The notes beneath the pieces are model-generated. The model was not told the DNA's origin. It saw only the letters and a list, made by a program, of their open reading frames with translations, and ran no database searches. DNA of 64,000 nt from Macrotrachela quadricornifera (lineage: Eukaryota > Rotifera > Eurotatoria > Philodinida > Philodinidae): contig JAJEKB010020311.1 of NCBI GenBank assembly GCA_022393335.1, forward strand, positions 200,701 through 264,700. Reading direction: 5' to 3'. The translations under genes were made by a program, and so were the position numbers. Shown here piece after piece: positions 32,689 to 45,490 of the stretch. Every line of letters begins with the position of its first letter. Position 1 is the stretch's first letter.

Positions 32689-35663
32689 TTAACTGAAGAT
32701 TTTGTTGACAATGTTTAAAAGTTTTATAGCACGAAAACTTAATGGCATATCTTGTCTATAATAATGTATATAATAATTTGGTGTTGGAATGAATACCAAC
32801 ATACTTTTACTTATGACATATCAGAAGACATGATAACAGCACTTTAATACCGTATAGTAAGCTTAACCAGCAAATTTGTCTATATCGACTTACAGCAAAA
32901 AAGAATGTTCTATATTTGTGTTATATCTGAATCTTCGCCAACTATTATCATAACAATAAAATTTCAATGAAAATTTGTTTTTTGTCGTATATGACATTTG
33001 GAAGAATACAAATTTCAGAAAAGGTGTTTCGATTATTCTTGATAGAAATAAGATTTAAACTTATGATTTCTACAATTGAAAAATAGAGATGAAGACATAT
33101 TGAATTATATATTATAGCCTTTTCTAATATAGGTTCTCAAGTTTTTGAATGAATGTTTTAAGTAATCAGAGAAATACCTAGAAAATTGAGTTAGAGTTTC
33201 AACACTAGACGAACCAATAACTGTTGAATAATTAGATTTAAATGACTAATATTCTCGTAGTTTCGCATGTCTACTATTGGCAGTGTGGTTTACGCCTAAT
33301 AATTGAAATTTTTCTGCAAAGCAATCTGTGGAGATGGTTTGTGTACAAAAAAATGCGTTAAAACATTATAAAAATCTGATTAGCCATCTTTCTAGTATGG
33401 AATGCAATGGCCGTTCAGCTGCTCTTCTCAACTGTGAAAAACTCTAGTTCATTATTTTATTTCTATTAACAGTTATTCGAAAAATACTTACACGCATTTT
33501 TTTTTTGAAATGAGCACTAATGTAACTGACATATATGATTAGAAACAGATCTTTATCGAAATTTTATTATTATGATAATAGCTCAAAAATGATCAAATAT
33601 TACACAAATCTAGAATATTGTTTTTACTAACTTGTCAATATTGAAAAGAATTTTTTTAAACTTAATTTGTAGAGTATTGAAGTACTACTGTTATATCTTT
33701 TAATATGCCTTACATGAATGGTTTGAAAAAAGTAATTATTAATGCATGATATCATTTGATATTTGTTTATATTTCTTTAACATCTATTGAAATGATTTTC
33801 AAAAATGAATTATCTGATTGTAATCTCATATTATCTTATCCATTGCATATAACCAACTTAATTTCTATTCCTTTTACAATAGGTTAGGTTTCTTCACAAA
33901 GTCCAATTTATTTTAATGATTTTATTGATCAATTATTGTTAGTTGAACAGATGCAAAATAGCAGTAAAATTTTAAATAAGGCAACATTTGTTGCCTGGTA
34001 TTGTTTTGATAATAGTTTAATTAAAAATTCTAGGCAGAGGTAACATTTTCACTTACTTTTTATTTTTTCAGAGGCAAAAAAGTGAATGTGCGCTGTTTGC
34101 AAACAGATGCTAAACGTTATTTTCAGTAGCTCAATTCTTCGCCTTTGAGAAAAGTAAAACATTTGGTGGATAAACATTCTCTTCAAAAAATATTCTTTAA
34201 AGATATGCTACACATTTCCATTTTAATTGTTATTTGAAAAATCTTCATAGTTTGTTCTTATGACTTATACACTTTTTCAAGTAAGTAAAATCCTAGTCCG
34301 CAAAGACTAGAAATTAACCCATTCATTTTTTTTTAATACTTCAGTTTTTGATATATATAAAGGGTGAACCAAAAATCGCGATATCTAACGAACATTAAAT
34401 ATGTTCATTACGACTTGAATAAATGAACGAATTTTTTTTTATTAATGATCGAAGTATATTTAAGCTTCATATTCATAAAGATATGTTTATAGTGATCCTT
34501 TGTTAACTATCTTTGTCGACACAAACAAAAACATATTTATCTTTTCACGCAGAAAAGAAACAAAAACGTTGAAAAACGACTTTCTTCAGATAAAAAGTAA
34601 TTAATCAAATGAACTTGTGAAAAACACCTGTCATATATTCATCTATATTTTCTCTTCGTATATTTCTTCTGTTCCACTGTAATTTTTTTTTATGTGTAAA
34701 AAGATACAATAATTTTGTTGTGATCGATAGTGTACTTAACAAAGGATCTTTTGAGACATCTCTTTATGAACACAAAACTTGAACAAGCCATACATAACTG
34801 TTTTTTTTACTAAATTTAGGTATATTTGAAAATTTGTTTCAGACAACAAGTCTACCTTATTTTTTAGAGAAATTAACTATTTTTTTCATATGAAAAATAT
34901 TTTTCAGGAACAACGAGATATTTTATTTTGCTAGAAAATATAAAAACATTGGCAAAAATTTGTATGAACTCTTTTTACTTTTGGATATGCTATAGGACTG
35001 ACCAAAATCGAGACCATATAATATACTTCACAAGATTTTATTACAAAAATGCTCCAAATATTTTTCATACAAGAATTTTATAATGCGGTACGAAACACAG
35101 TATTTATGTGTCCCTGCAGGAAGTTTCTTTCTTTCTTGCTTTCAAAACCTCCACATCAAAATTTTAAGTCTTCTGCCGGTATTACCTCTTGAATAGAAAA
35201 TTAGAAAATTTTTGTTCAAACTTAAATAAAAAATTTTAAGAATAAATCGTAGAAAGAAATTCCTTTTCTGAATTTTTTTCGGACGCTTCGTTTATTTTCA
35301 GTGAGCCCAAAAAAAAAAGTGGAAACTGTTGTAAACAGCAAGAAAAGTTAAGTGCCACTCTTGTTGAAAGATTAATTTTATATACATAACAGCTGTCAAT
35401 ACAGGTGATGATAGATAGTTAATCAGATGGATAACTAATTGATAAACTAGTAGTATGAATTAGACACATCTTCATATCCATTGATAGAGTTTTCTTAGTG
35501 ATGTCTACTTTCGGAAATTCGTTTTCTATAACTTCTCCATATTTTGTTGCTCGACATTTTGTGCTTTTCACCGTATTTCGCATACGAGTCTGAGATTAGT
35601 ATGGCATATAGTTTTAATTAGTAGTCTTTTTTGAAGTATTAATGTACTTTATCTTTCATTTTA
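32689..35663. other. Gene-free A+T-rich stretch
   Basis: About 3 kb with no convincing coding region, RNA gene or organised repeat. The last 300 bp may contain a 5' exon or promoter of the following membrane protein gene, but no exon could be fixed. Confidence 0.4.
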
Positions 35664-37016
35664 GTGGAAAACATTTCTGTGTATATCTCTCTATTCTGGA
35701 GAAAATTTAAGCACTTTTTTCAAAATTTTAATTTATTTCCATCAGTACCACCTACAACAGATCAACGTGAACTTCGAAATCAAAAAATATCAACAAGATT
35801 ATTTATTATTTCATTAATTATCATATTAACAATTATTCTATTGTACTTTTCATTAATACCTGTTATAAAGATTGTCAATGTTAAAACGCCAACTCTTACA
35901 CAATATTCACAATTATATTCTAAATATTCACAAACTCTAACATGTGCATGTACAAAAATATCTATCAATTATGACAAGTTACTTCATGTTCAATATTCAC
36001 TACATCAAGTTTGTAATAGTAGTTTTGTAACTGACGAATGGATTAGTTATCTTGCCATATCTAATGTCGTTTATCAGATATACATAAACGACTTTCGATG
36101 GATAGGTACAAATATATTTCAATCTCTTCAAGGATTTTGTAAACTAATTAATGAAACAATTTCTGATAATTTGATTCGATTTTATTCAAGTCAATATGTG
36201 AGTGCATCTGTTGTATCATTAGAGATACTTAAGTCACAAACTGAATCATTAATTCTTTACTTCATTTCGTCAACTACAAATGCATTTTTGTTGTCCCTCC
36301 AGATGATACGAAGTACAACTCAAAGCAACGCTTTACTTTCTGCACTATTCTCTAATTATGTACTCGTTCTACCCTATACCGATATATATGCGTCTGTATA
36401 TCCAAATTCCTATTCTGATTGTAGTTGTGCATTTTTAGCAACATGTAGTTCTCAGTCGGTTATACGTGATTACCACAATGGTACAGTGTTATTCTTTGTG
36501 CCCGGTATTTATGTAGGATGCTATGTCATTGAATCATTACTTCACTCAACTCTAGAATGTTTTTATAACCAAACATGTATAAATCGACTACAATTTTCTT
36601 TGTTTTCATCTTTATCAATGAATGTAACACCTCTTGATTCATCATTATCAAGTCAGTATTTTGAAAATTCAACAATACAAGATGTTCTCAATCAGTTAAT
36701 GGTAGAAAAATGGAATTCATCTTATATGTATGAAAGTTATTATAGTGAATGTCAACCGAACCAATGTACTTATACATATGAAACAACAAATGGTTTTATT
36801 TATATAGTGTCCACATTGATTGGACTAGTTGGTGGTTTGATAACTGTTCTGAAGCTTGTTATACCACGATTGGTAAAACTTGTAAGATGGATGATCAAAC
36901 TACGAAGAAGAGAAATTGGTAAGATAAAAAGTCACAGATTCGGCAGTGTTACGCAGACTAGACATTCGCATCCAAGATTATATCATTTTTCGATTGAAAC
37001 AGAGAAAGTGACATAA
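35664..37016 (+). CDS. Two-membrane-span surface protein, paralogue 1 of 3
   Basis: About 450 residues, family unrecognised. Layout: short basic N-terminus, PSVPPTTDQ.ELRNQKI, membrane span 1 (about 46-70), an ectodomain of about 300 residues, membrane span 2 (about 378-400) and a basic tail of 50 residues. The ectodomain has paired cysteines (TCACTK, VCNSSF, DCSCA, TCSSQ, GCY, ECFYNQTC, ECQPNQC) and several N-glycosylation sequons. The first open codon is not ATG; TTTTAG ends at 35664, so the main exon probably begins at 35665 in phase 1 after an unseen short exon. The framework is almost identical to the copies at 39.8 and 46.7 kb, but the region around VLPYTDIYASVYPNSY and both tails differ. 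The protein probably sits in the plasma membrane with both ends inside; its function is unknown. Confidence 0.72.
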   Translation: MENISVYISLFWRKFKHFFQNFNLFPSVPPTTDQRELRNQKISTRLFIISLIIILTIILLYFSLIPVIKIVNVKTPTLTQYSQLYSKYSQTLTCACTKISINYDKLLHVQYSLHQVCNSSFVTDEWISYLAISNVVYQIYINDFRWIGTNIFQSLQGFCKLINETISDNLIRFYSSQYVSASVVSLEILKSQTESLILYFISSTTNAFLLSLQMIRSTTQSNALLSALFSNYVLVLPYTDIYASVYPNSYSDCSCAFLATCSSQSVIRDYHNGTVLFFVPGIYVGCYVIESLLHSTLECFYNQTCINRLQFSLFSSLSMNVTPLDSSLSSQYFENSTIQDVLNQLMVEKWNSSYMYESYYSECQPNQCTYTYETTNGFIYIVSTLIGLVGGLITVLKLVIPRLVKLVRWMIKLRRREIGKIKSHRFGSVTQTRHSHPRLYHFSIETEKVT

Positions 37017-39551
37017 TTCTAGTGTTTGTTTTCATATATGCTTTAACGTTAGAAGATAGTTATATAAAATAGTGTTTGCATTCTTTCTCTGGTCACATGG
37101 CATTATTTTAATAGTTTTTCTGCAATGAAATGAAGTTATACAAGTACTTCTGAAGAGATTTGCTTGTAAAATGTGCGTAGTAGAGGCAGCTGTTCGATAG
37201 AAAGCTGTATTCTCCCTATTCTAAGACAGACACACTATTAAGAATTTATTATTCAGCGATGAATGTAAGCTTTGATGCACTTTCGAACAGTAATTAATTA
37301 CATTAGTGTAACATTTTAGTAGATTGAAAAGATTTGGTGTATTGAAAATGTAAATATCTTATATTGAATGAAAAATAGAAACTTCTATATTTTTCACGAA
37401 ATTTTTCCAAAATAGCTTTTTAAAGATGTAACTGGCTTCAGTACTCGCATGGTGTAGTTCCAGAATAAATGAATGATCATTCTTTTTCTTGATCCCGTGA
37501 ATATGTCTTCTTTTTTCTTCCATATGATATACCTCCGATTCTTTTTTATCTTGTCTTTTTCTGCGTGAGTAATTACTTTATCCATGATTATTACACATAA
37601 GGAAATCAACTAGAAGATCGTCATTAGTGCGTCATCTAAAAACTGCTCTAAACAGTTGTGTTCGACGTTCATCACATCGAATTAAACTATAAAGCTCGCG
37701 TTTAAGTGTATTATTGCCCTTTTAAGTTTGTGCTTACTTCACACATCGGTTGTACTTTTTTTCTATTTGTTCTTATCATCATTTTCTTTCATATTCTTTT
37801 CTCTTTCTTTGATGGACGTGTATATACGCAAATGTTTTGTATGAAAACGATGCGATTTATGATATGAGGAAATATAATAAAGTGTAATTCTATCAGCGTT
37901 AGGGTCTTTTCTCCCAGAAATCGTCGCAATAGTTAGTCTTTGTCAATCGTTATATATGAGTGTAAGAAATTCGCTCCTCAGCCGTTTGATATACCCAAAA
38001 AGAGATGTGACTGCAGATTTGCACGGCGCACCTTTTGGTAATAAAAGTATCAAAAATGGGTTCGACTATATAGAAAAAATTTCCAAATACTAAACTATCT
38101 ATTTATTCTGGACCACCCGATATATGTATGCCTAGGGGCGCAAAAATTTTTGCATACTCATCCTGATTAGTAAAAACTTGGTTGTCATCAGTCTAGCTGG
38201 GTGAAATTGAAGAATTCACCAAAAGGTTTAGTGGATAATTGTCAGCTTTATTTCACACCTTCATTTGGCACCCTTCAAGATATAATGCAGAGGGGTTAAA
38301 TAGTTTTTAGAAGATGGTTATAGATGTCAGGAAATCGCAGTACATGGTTAAAATACAATAAGGTTTTATATGTATGAAGTTCGAAGACAATAAGAAATGA
38401 TACAGGTGGAAAACCAATGCTAGGCAATGTCTTATTCCTTCTTGCCCCAAAAAATTTATCAAGGAATTCCGACTTCAGCTACAAAGGATTGTTATTTTCT
38501 GGCCTGCGCGAAAAATCATAATAAATAAAACAAGTGGGTACGTGCACATATATGTTTGTCACTGGATTAAAGGTCTTTGATTATAGAAGGTATACTATTT
38601 TAAAAAAATATTCATTCGTCGCATAGTTTTTTCCCGGAGTTTTCCAGAGTCAAAACATTTGAATATCATGTCGGATCCTGGAAAAGTGTCACTTGGTCTT
38701 TGTCGATCAACAGAGCCGATAAATATTTTCGAGACCACTAGCTATTGGGCAGTTGATTGCAAGGACCAACCGAGAGTGACGTACCGAAGGGAGATCAACG
38801 ACCGGTGAGGATCTATTTTGGTAGGTTCAGATTAAGTGTCTTTTCTCAAAATATCTCGAAGGTTTTGATGAATTTATTCATCGAGTGATTGGTCACGGTA
38901 CCACAGATTGAGAACTATCAAACTATATGACTTGTAAACACTTTGGTGAGCGCGCTGCTACTCTTCTTGCATTGTACGGTGATTGTTGAGTCGATTGAAG
39001 TCATCTAACAAACATGTCTATTGTTTATAATTTTTAAAGTATTTCTGTAGGATATTTCAAGCAAGAAAATAGTCTGCTATATTATGTTAGGCCTAAATAA
39101 TATGTAAAATCGAGTAGTCTTGAGTGGCGGATCGTACGGATGCCGACGACCGACTACGAGCTGCTTAAAACGTGTTATATTAGACAATACGAATATCAAA
39201 TAGTAAGATTCTTTTCTTACACAATGAATATTCGTCAACAGGAATATTAGAGTTTTATGAGCATGCATATTTAGACAAATAGAGTTGCCAAAAACGAAGT
39301 TTCAACAGAATCAATAGATGATGATTAGATAAATTTTGGTTGAGGGTCAAGGGAGTCGTAGCAACGAGCGTAACTTGCTGGTAAGTTCACAATTTATGTA
39401 TATAAGAAAACTAAATATTTACATTCGAATCCAGGTAAAATCAGTATTTACCATAAAATATTATTAAACGTGATTAAAAGAAAATAACCGATTACAATCG
39501 ATTACCAGTCAATAAACGATGAAAATCAATTAATAGATAATAATAAATTAA
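37017..39551. other. Gene-free stretch between paralogues 1 and 2
   Basis: No intact gene. At 38309-38350 one frame reads FLEDGYRCQEIAVHG, reminiscent of the helix-turn-helix of Tc1-type transposases, then stops; too short to call. The sequence does not align with the flanks of the other two paralogues. Confidence 0.4.
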
Positions 39552-39686
39552 AATCGATTATTTTGTGATAAAAAGTCGATTAAAGTGGCACGATTTTAAT
39601 CCGATTTTCATCATATTTTTAATTAGCAAGAAATCGATTAAAATTGGACCGTTTTAAACGATTTTTTATCACAAAAAAAATCAATT
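39552..39686. repeat. Inverted repeat, about 50-bp arms, upstream of paralogue 2
   Basis: Arms 39552-39601 and 39636-39686 pair as inverted copies around tttttgtgataaaaa and cgattaaa. Extra aatcgatta words fill the flanks from 39475 onward. It ends about 80 bp before the coding region of paralogue 2. Confidence 0.6.
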
Positions 39687-39766
39687 AAAATCAAATTTTT
39701 CATGTTGTTTTATTTTTACATGAGAATTTCTTAATTCTTGCCTGTCATTAAGATAATGTCGAGCGA

Positions 39767-41038
39767 GTGCAAGTTCGACATTTTATTCCAAAATTAAAAA
39801 AATACCTTATAACATTTAACATGTTCCCATCTGTACCACCTACAACAGATCAATGTGAACTTCGAAATCAAAAAATATCAACAAGATTATTTATTATTTC
39901 ATTAATTATCATATTAACAGTTATTCTATTGTACTTTTCATTAATACCTGTTATAAAGATTGTCAATGTTAAAACACCAACTCTTACACAATATTCACAA
40001 TTATATTCTAAATATTCACAAACTCTAACATGTCCATGTACAAAAATATCCATCAATTATGACAAGTTACTTCATGTTCAATATTCATTACATCAAGTTT
40101 GCAATAGTAGTTTTGTAACTGACGAATGGATTAGTTATCTTGCCACATCTGATGTGAGTTATCATAGGTTCACAAACGACTTTCGATGGACAAGTGCACA
40201 TATATTTCAATCTCTTGAAGCATTTTGTACACTAATTAATGAAACAATTTCTGATAATTTGATTCGATTTTATTCAAGTCAATATGTGGGTGCATCTGTT
40301 GTATCATTAGAGATACTTAAGTCACAAACTGAATCATTAATTTTTCAGTTCATTTCGTCGACTACAAATACATTTTTGTTGTCTCTTCAGATGATACGAA
40401 GTACAACTCAAAGCAACGCTTTACTTTCTGCCCTATTGACAAATGCGAACCTCTACGGATCATTTGAATATTCATTTGTATTGATAGAGTCGAACACCTA
40501 TTCTGATTGTAGTTGTGCATCTTCAACAACATGTAGTTCTCAGTCGTTTATGTATGATTTCGCCAATTTATCAGTGTCATTCTTTGTGCCCGGTATTTAT
40601 GTAGGATGCTATGTCATTGAATCATTACTTCACTCAACTCTAGAATGTTTCTATAACCAAAAATGTATAAATGAAGTACAATTTTATATTCCTCCATTGT
40701 CACCATTGAATATAACACCTCTTGATTCATCGTTGTCAAGTCAATATTTTGAAAATTCAACAATACAAGATCTTCTCAATCAGTTAATGGTAGAAAAATG
40801 GAATTTATCTTATATGTATGAAAGTTATTATAGTGAATGTCAACCGACCCAATGTACTTATACATATGAAACAACAAATGATGTTATTTATATTGTATCA
40901 ACATTAATTGGTCTAGTTGGTGGTTTGATAACTGTTCTGAAGCTTGTTATACCACGATTGGTCAAACTTGTAAGAAGGATGATCAGTTCACTAAGGGTAG
41001 AAAATAGTAAGTTAAAATTGAAAGTGTATGCGGAATAA
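39767..41038 (+). CDS. Two-membrane-span surface protein, paralogue 2 of 3
   Basis: About 423 residues, same plan as the copy at 35.7 kb: membrane span 1 at about 41-66, cysteine-rich ectodomain, membrane span 2 at about 374-396, short basic tail ending KLKLKVYAE. The first open codon at 39767 is GTG; an AG ends there, so a phase-1 spliced exon is possible, as in the sister genes, but this acceptor lacks a pyrimidine tract and the first ATG (39824) would still give the whole membrane and ectodomain. The variable segment here reads TNANLYGSFEYSFVLIES, unlike either sister, whereas the flanking framework differs at only a few residues. An AATAAA lies at 41338-41343. Function unknown. Confidence 0.72.
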   Translation: MQVRHFIPKLKKYLITFNMFPSVPPTTDQCELRNQKISTRLFIISLIIILTVILLYFSLIPVIKIVNVKTPTLTQYSQLYSKYSQTLTCPCTKISINYDKLLHVQYSLHQVCNSSFVTDEWISYLATSDVSYHRFTNDFRWTSAHIFQSLEAFCTLINETISDNLIRFYSSQYVGASVVSLEILKSQTESLIFQFISSTTNTFLLSLQMIRSTTQSNALLSALLTNANLYGSFEYSFVLIESNTYSDCSCASSTTCSSQSFMYDFANLSVSFFVPGIYVGCYVIESLLHSTLECFYNQKCINEVQFYIPPLSPLNITPLDSSLSSQYFENSTIQDLLNQLMVEKWNLSYMYESYYSECQPTQCTYTYETTNDVIYIVSTLIGLVGGLITVLKLVIPRLVKLVRRMISSLRVENSKLKLKVYAE

Positions 41039-43698
41039 ATTGTTTGAATAAGAAACCTTCGAACCCAGTATCGTGCTTTCTGATCGGAAATAGCTAACTA
41101 AATTTTTCCTTTAGTCAATCATTGAGCTGTAGAGAAGTATTCTGATTTTGTTCTCTATAGATTGTTTTGATTCGTACAGCTGAGTTTTTGAAAACGGATT
41201 ATTTCGAAGCTTCATTTAAAACTGTTGGTTTGATCTTAATACGTACATATAATGTTATCTATAAATTATCATGCATAGATGCGGAGAATAGTACTTTATA
41301 TTTTGATGTTATATTAGTTCGTATAAGGACGTGCTATCAATAAACTAAAGATTGAAATGATATTTTTTTACGTAGTGTATTTTTTAAATTGTCGTCTCTC
41401 TAACAAATAAAATCTAAAATAATGTGTTTTTTTATTGTCGAGAAATAATTCTATTGGCTTTCTTCAATTTTTTATATGTCGTATAGTGCTATTTATGTAA
41501 AGTTGAACGTAGACGAAATATAATGTTGTATTTCGAGAAAAAAAGAAAACATTAAGATTGATTCTTCATCACCGTTTTGTAAAGGTTAAAGTATATTACT
41601 ATAGATTGAAGACAGTTCTCATATTAGTTCTTGTGATTTTCTTGAGAATTCTTTAAAAATTATTCTGAATCACGTACAGTATGGTAGTTTTTGTGTACTC
41701 AAAAAGTGAGTACACTCTAGAATCGGTCAGTGTGTCCGTGCATCCATCCGGCCGGCCGTTTACGCGATAACTCTTCACAATTACATTTGATTGAGCTGAA
41801 ATCTTTTCACAGAATTGTCCCATCAATATTTTAGTCGAGTTCAAAGATGAGAAGGATCCGTCAAGAAATGTCTGAGTTATTGAAAACATTGTTATTATTG
41901 GCCAGACCATCTCTGAGGGGAAAGGTACAGGAGTTTTTTCAAAAAAAAATTCTTCTCAAAATTGTTTACAAAATATATAAATCCACTCGGTTTTGAACGC
42001 TGATTCCGAATCTGATATTAGTTTTAAACTAAAATCGTAGTTTCATAACAAAACATCGCCTGAAAAAGGTCTCAAAACACAAAAACTGCATCCAGAAACT
42101 AAATTGCCAATATATATCTCAGATGACCAGTAGTTTTGGGTTCTCCCAAATGCCTGGTTTTGTAGTTAGTCAAAAGTACTATCGAAGAGTGAAAATCCGA
42201 ACTCAATAGCTATTAATATTGGTGATTTATTAGGAAAATACTGATGCCTGTATCTATCATATCTCTTATAGAGTGATGAGGTTGCTTACGACCGTAATCC
42301 CGCTAGATGCAAACACAAATCTCTTCTGATTGCCCAGTTTTTTAAACTGAGCACGAATCTGAACTCAAATTCTATAATTTCTAAAGATATTGTATCACTT
42401 TGGGAGTAAATCAATAGTCACTAGATAGGGTCGCTCATACTGTGATCTATGTGAATTTGGCTCCTAAGTTTTTTATCTTTGCAAATTAGTGGCAAGAAGT
42501 GTGTCTTGACAGGATCTATGTTTTGTAGAAAAATAAGTCTAGGATCTCGTGCACCACGCGAGAAAAGTCCAAAATATCATCTCTTGGAGTGTAGTATTTC
42601 TTCAAATTTATGCAGGTTTTAACTTAAAGCACTTCTTTTATCTCATATGTCACTCACTTGAGTAGAATAAATTTGTAGACTAATAATAATATTTTCTTAT
42701 TTTGTAAAGTTGTCCTTTTCTTAGCTAATTAAGCGCAAACGTTTAAAAGATTTTTAGTAAATGTATTTTAGGACAATGAAAATGTAAAAGGTCGATCTTA
42801 TTTTCTTACAATCACACAAACTTTGAAGAAATCTCTGCAAAGATATATCTTGAGAAGTAATCAACTTTTTCTCCGTCTGTATCGTCTGTAAACTGAAATG
42901 ATATACTCTAGTAACGAGAATTCATCTGTGTCTATCTAAATACAGTTATCCATCAACAATCTTTTCGATGTATCAACTTACTGAGCAATTGTAGCAATCA
43001 TATGTCATTAGCAAAACGATTATTTTCATCTTACAAACTACTTTTGTTTTCCTGTTTCGATCTATGAAGCGGTTTCAGAGTTTCTCTCGTTAAAATAATT
43101 AAGAGTTTGACTCTAATAAGTCAATTATGTATTCGATTAAATACTCTTCTTGATAGAATAACTAGAGCAATATCAAAATGATCATTTCTTTAGTTTAATT
43201 GATAAAATTATTTTCAAAGTAACCATCTCATTTGATATTTATAAATGTTATAATCTAATTGACTTTACTATAATTTTCTTTCAGCAAAAGCAACTAAACA
43301 AAATAATTTGAGACACATAAGAATAAGTCACTTTGATTCAAACGGAAGTCGTAACTATAGAAAATCTTCAGAGCTATTACTCCATAAATTCAACTTAACA
43401 AGATATTTTTTGTTTGAAAAATTTGAATATATCCTTGTAGGAAGAGAACGATGAATATAGAAATATTAAATATATAATCCAGAGCTGCTAACAGGACAGA
43501 TATTCTTTGTCTAACTTAGTATTACCTGGATTGTCTGTAGACCAGATTAAATATTGATGAGTGACTTGCGGATCAAAACAGTTTGACAAATATTTCTGAC
43601 TTTTTATATTTATTAAATTCTACGACGTTTCAATATAAAGTTCTCGCAAAACTACCAGCTACTTTCTTTAACTTAACTAAAAATCTGAAAATAGACTA
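41039..43698. other. Gene-free stretch with a Helitron-like module
   Basis: No intact gene. At 41690-41900 a more G+C-rich block begins with a short hairpin (gtgtactc...gagtacac, 41694-41716) and continues cggtcagtgtgtccgtgcat and ccggccggccgt, close in style to the subterminal Helitron sequence (minus strand) at 32.65 kb. The rest to 43.7 kb is plain A+T-rich sequence. Confidence 0.4.
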
Positions 43699-45490
43699 CA
43701 CTGAAACTTCTCTTATGTGAACACTCAAGGAAATATTAAAAAGTGTTCACAATATAGAGGTCTATGCTTACAATTATCTCTTTAGCTTTGTTTTACAAAA
43801 AAAATTTTCAATTTTGCTTTACTTGACACTTCACTCTCAAGATAGAGATCGGTTAGCTGAGATTCGAGTTGATTAATGATTGAATGCAATTGAGGATAAC
43901 TTGTAGTTGATAGAAGACGTAATCATTCGACCATTTCCATTGCTTCAAAAAGCTTTGACAGAGTAACTTGTATTTCATCTTGATTAGCTTTGTCTTCTTC
44001 CGTTTCATTCATGATGTTCACATTGAGTAAATGCTCCGATTCATCATCTCACTCGTTGAAAGAGGGAACTTCTGAATCAAAAAGAATGAAATCGGATGCG
44101 TTCATCTTCTACCCTTCAATGGTTACATATTGAAGAAGTGATTCGAATTGTTTGAGAGCTTCACCATCGTATTTTTCTTTATCTTGATCACAATCTTCAT
44201 TCACCGCCAAGGATAAACTTGGGCACACAAAACCTGCTGACCGAAAAGTGTTTCGAATTGTGGCTTCTATCACAGATCGCCAGCGAGCATCAATTCAGTA
44301 AATTGCATCAAGAGCATTGACTGAGATGTCATCAACTGATTGTGCAGTCAAAGGCCGAGCAATTATATGTTTGACTAAGAACTGTCGATAGTGGACTTTG
44401 AAAGTGTGAATAACGCCTTGATCCAATGGTTGAACTTTAGATGTTGTATTCGGCGAAAAAAAATTGTAGTTTCACATAAGAGAGTTCAATGTCATGTGGA
44501 TAGCGTGGAGCATTATCCAAGAATAGCAAAATTTTCCGTTTCTTCTTCTTTATTGATTGATTCAGATCTTTCAGCCATTCAGGAAAGAATGTAGCATTCA
44601 TCCAAGTCGTCCTCTTTGATTTCCAATTGACGGGCAAAATCCGGATATTGAGATTGCTAAAATACTTTAGTTTTGCTGATCTTTCGATAACAAGCGGTTT
44701 GAGCTTCTTCGTTCCCGCCCAGTTCAAGCATAACATAACCGTGTATCTTTCCTATTTGTGGAGTCCATTCATGTAAAATGGGACCTGAGATTGGGATATT
44801 TTTGACTCGCGGAGATGAGAACCATTCAAATGTTGCTTCATCTATCCAAAAACTTGTATCATCCTTCAGTTTCCGTTTTGTCTCTTTATTGTCATTCATT
44901 TCATAGTCTGAGATATATTCATGCATTCTCTTGAGGATATTTGAAACAGATCCAATTGAGCAAGTTTTCGACAAGAAAGACAGTTACCTCCATCATTGTC
45001 TTTAATCAATTGAAACTTCTATTCCAACGTGAGATCATATCGACTGGCCCTTTTCTGATCGTAAAGAATAGTTGATGTCGATTGTATTGAATACAACATA
45101 ACGCTATATATATAACGCGATAACAAGGAGAATCTCTATAGATAATGGATAAAGAAAAAGAAAAATCTATGATATGGAAAATCCCATAGTTGATGAACAT
45201 GAAAGAAAAGTCTAATAAAAGAAGAATATCAGTAGAATAACATGAAAAAAAGAAAAATAAACGGAATGGAAAAATCCATTATATATACACGACAAGAAAG
45301 AAAAAAATTCTTCACACATTACTGACAATAAGAGAGAAGAAAAATATAATTACATACGCATCGTAATATAGACAAGAGAAACGTTCACTGTTCACTATAA
45401 AGAAGTGTTCACTATGGAGAGGTCCATTTCAAGCAAAAATCGCTCGATAGGAATTTAGAGTGTTCACTATATGCAGGTGTTCAGAGTGGA
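43699..45490 (-). mobile_element. Tigger/pogo-type transposon copy (dead)
   Basis: The left end near 43699 (cactgaaacttctcttatgt) and the right end near 45488 (minus: cactctgaacacctgcatat) both lead into gtgaacactc, and each end has further copies of the gtgaacac word, as in Tigger/pogo termini. A TA precedes the left end; the right TA was not fixed. The interior carries the broken transposase. It lies between paralogues 2 and 3 of the two-span family. Confidence 0.65.
44000..45060 (-). pseudogene. Tigger/pogo (CENP-B-like) transposase pseudogene
   Basis: On the minus strand, pieces of the DNA-binding region occur near 45060-44950 (RYDL/ISRW..., LSCRKLAQLD-like in another frame; SVSNILKRMHEYISD). 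The catalytic part follows from 44930: FWIDEATFEWF, IHGYVMLELGGN, WAGTKKLKPLVI, ATFFPEWLKDLNQ and ILLFLDNAPRYPHDIEL, which contains the second catalytic Asp of the DDE_1 family. Frameshifts lie near 44990, 44700 and 44440, and the downstream third-Asp region and C-terminus continue in other frames towards 44000. No active enzyme can be made. Confidence 0.75.

Noticed and set aside
35780..35968. 62-codon minus-strand frame repeated in all three two-span genes
   Set aside because: It is the antisense of the conserved first membrane span; conservation is explained by the sense protein.
38309..38350. Tc1 transposase helix-turn-helix-like text
   Set aside because: Only about 15 residues before a stop, with no catalytic motif nearby; likely a relic at best.
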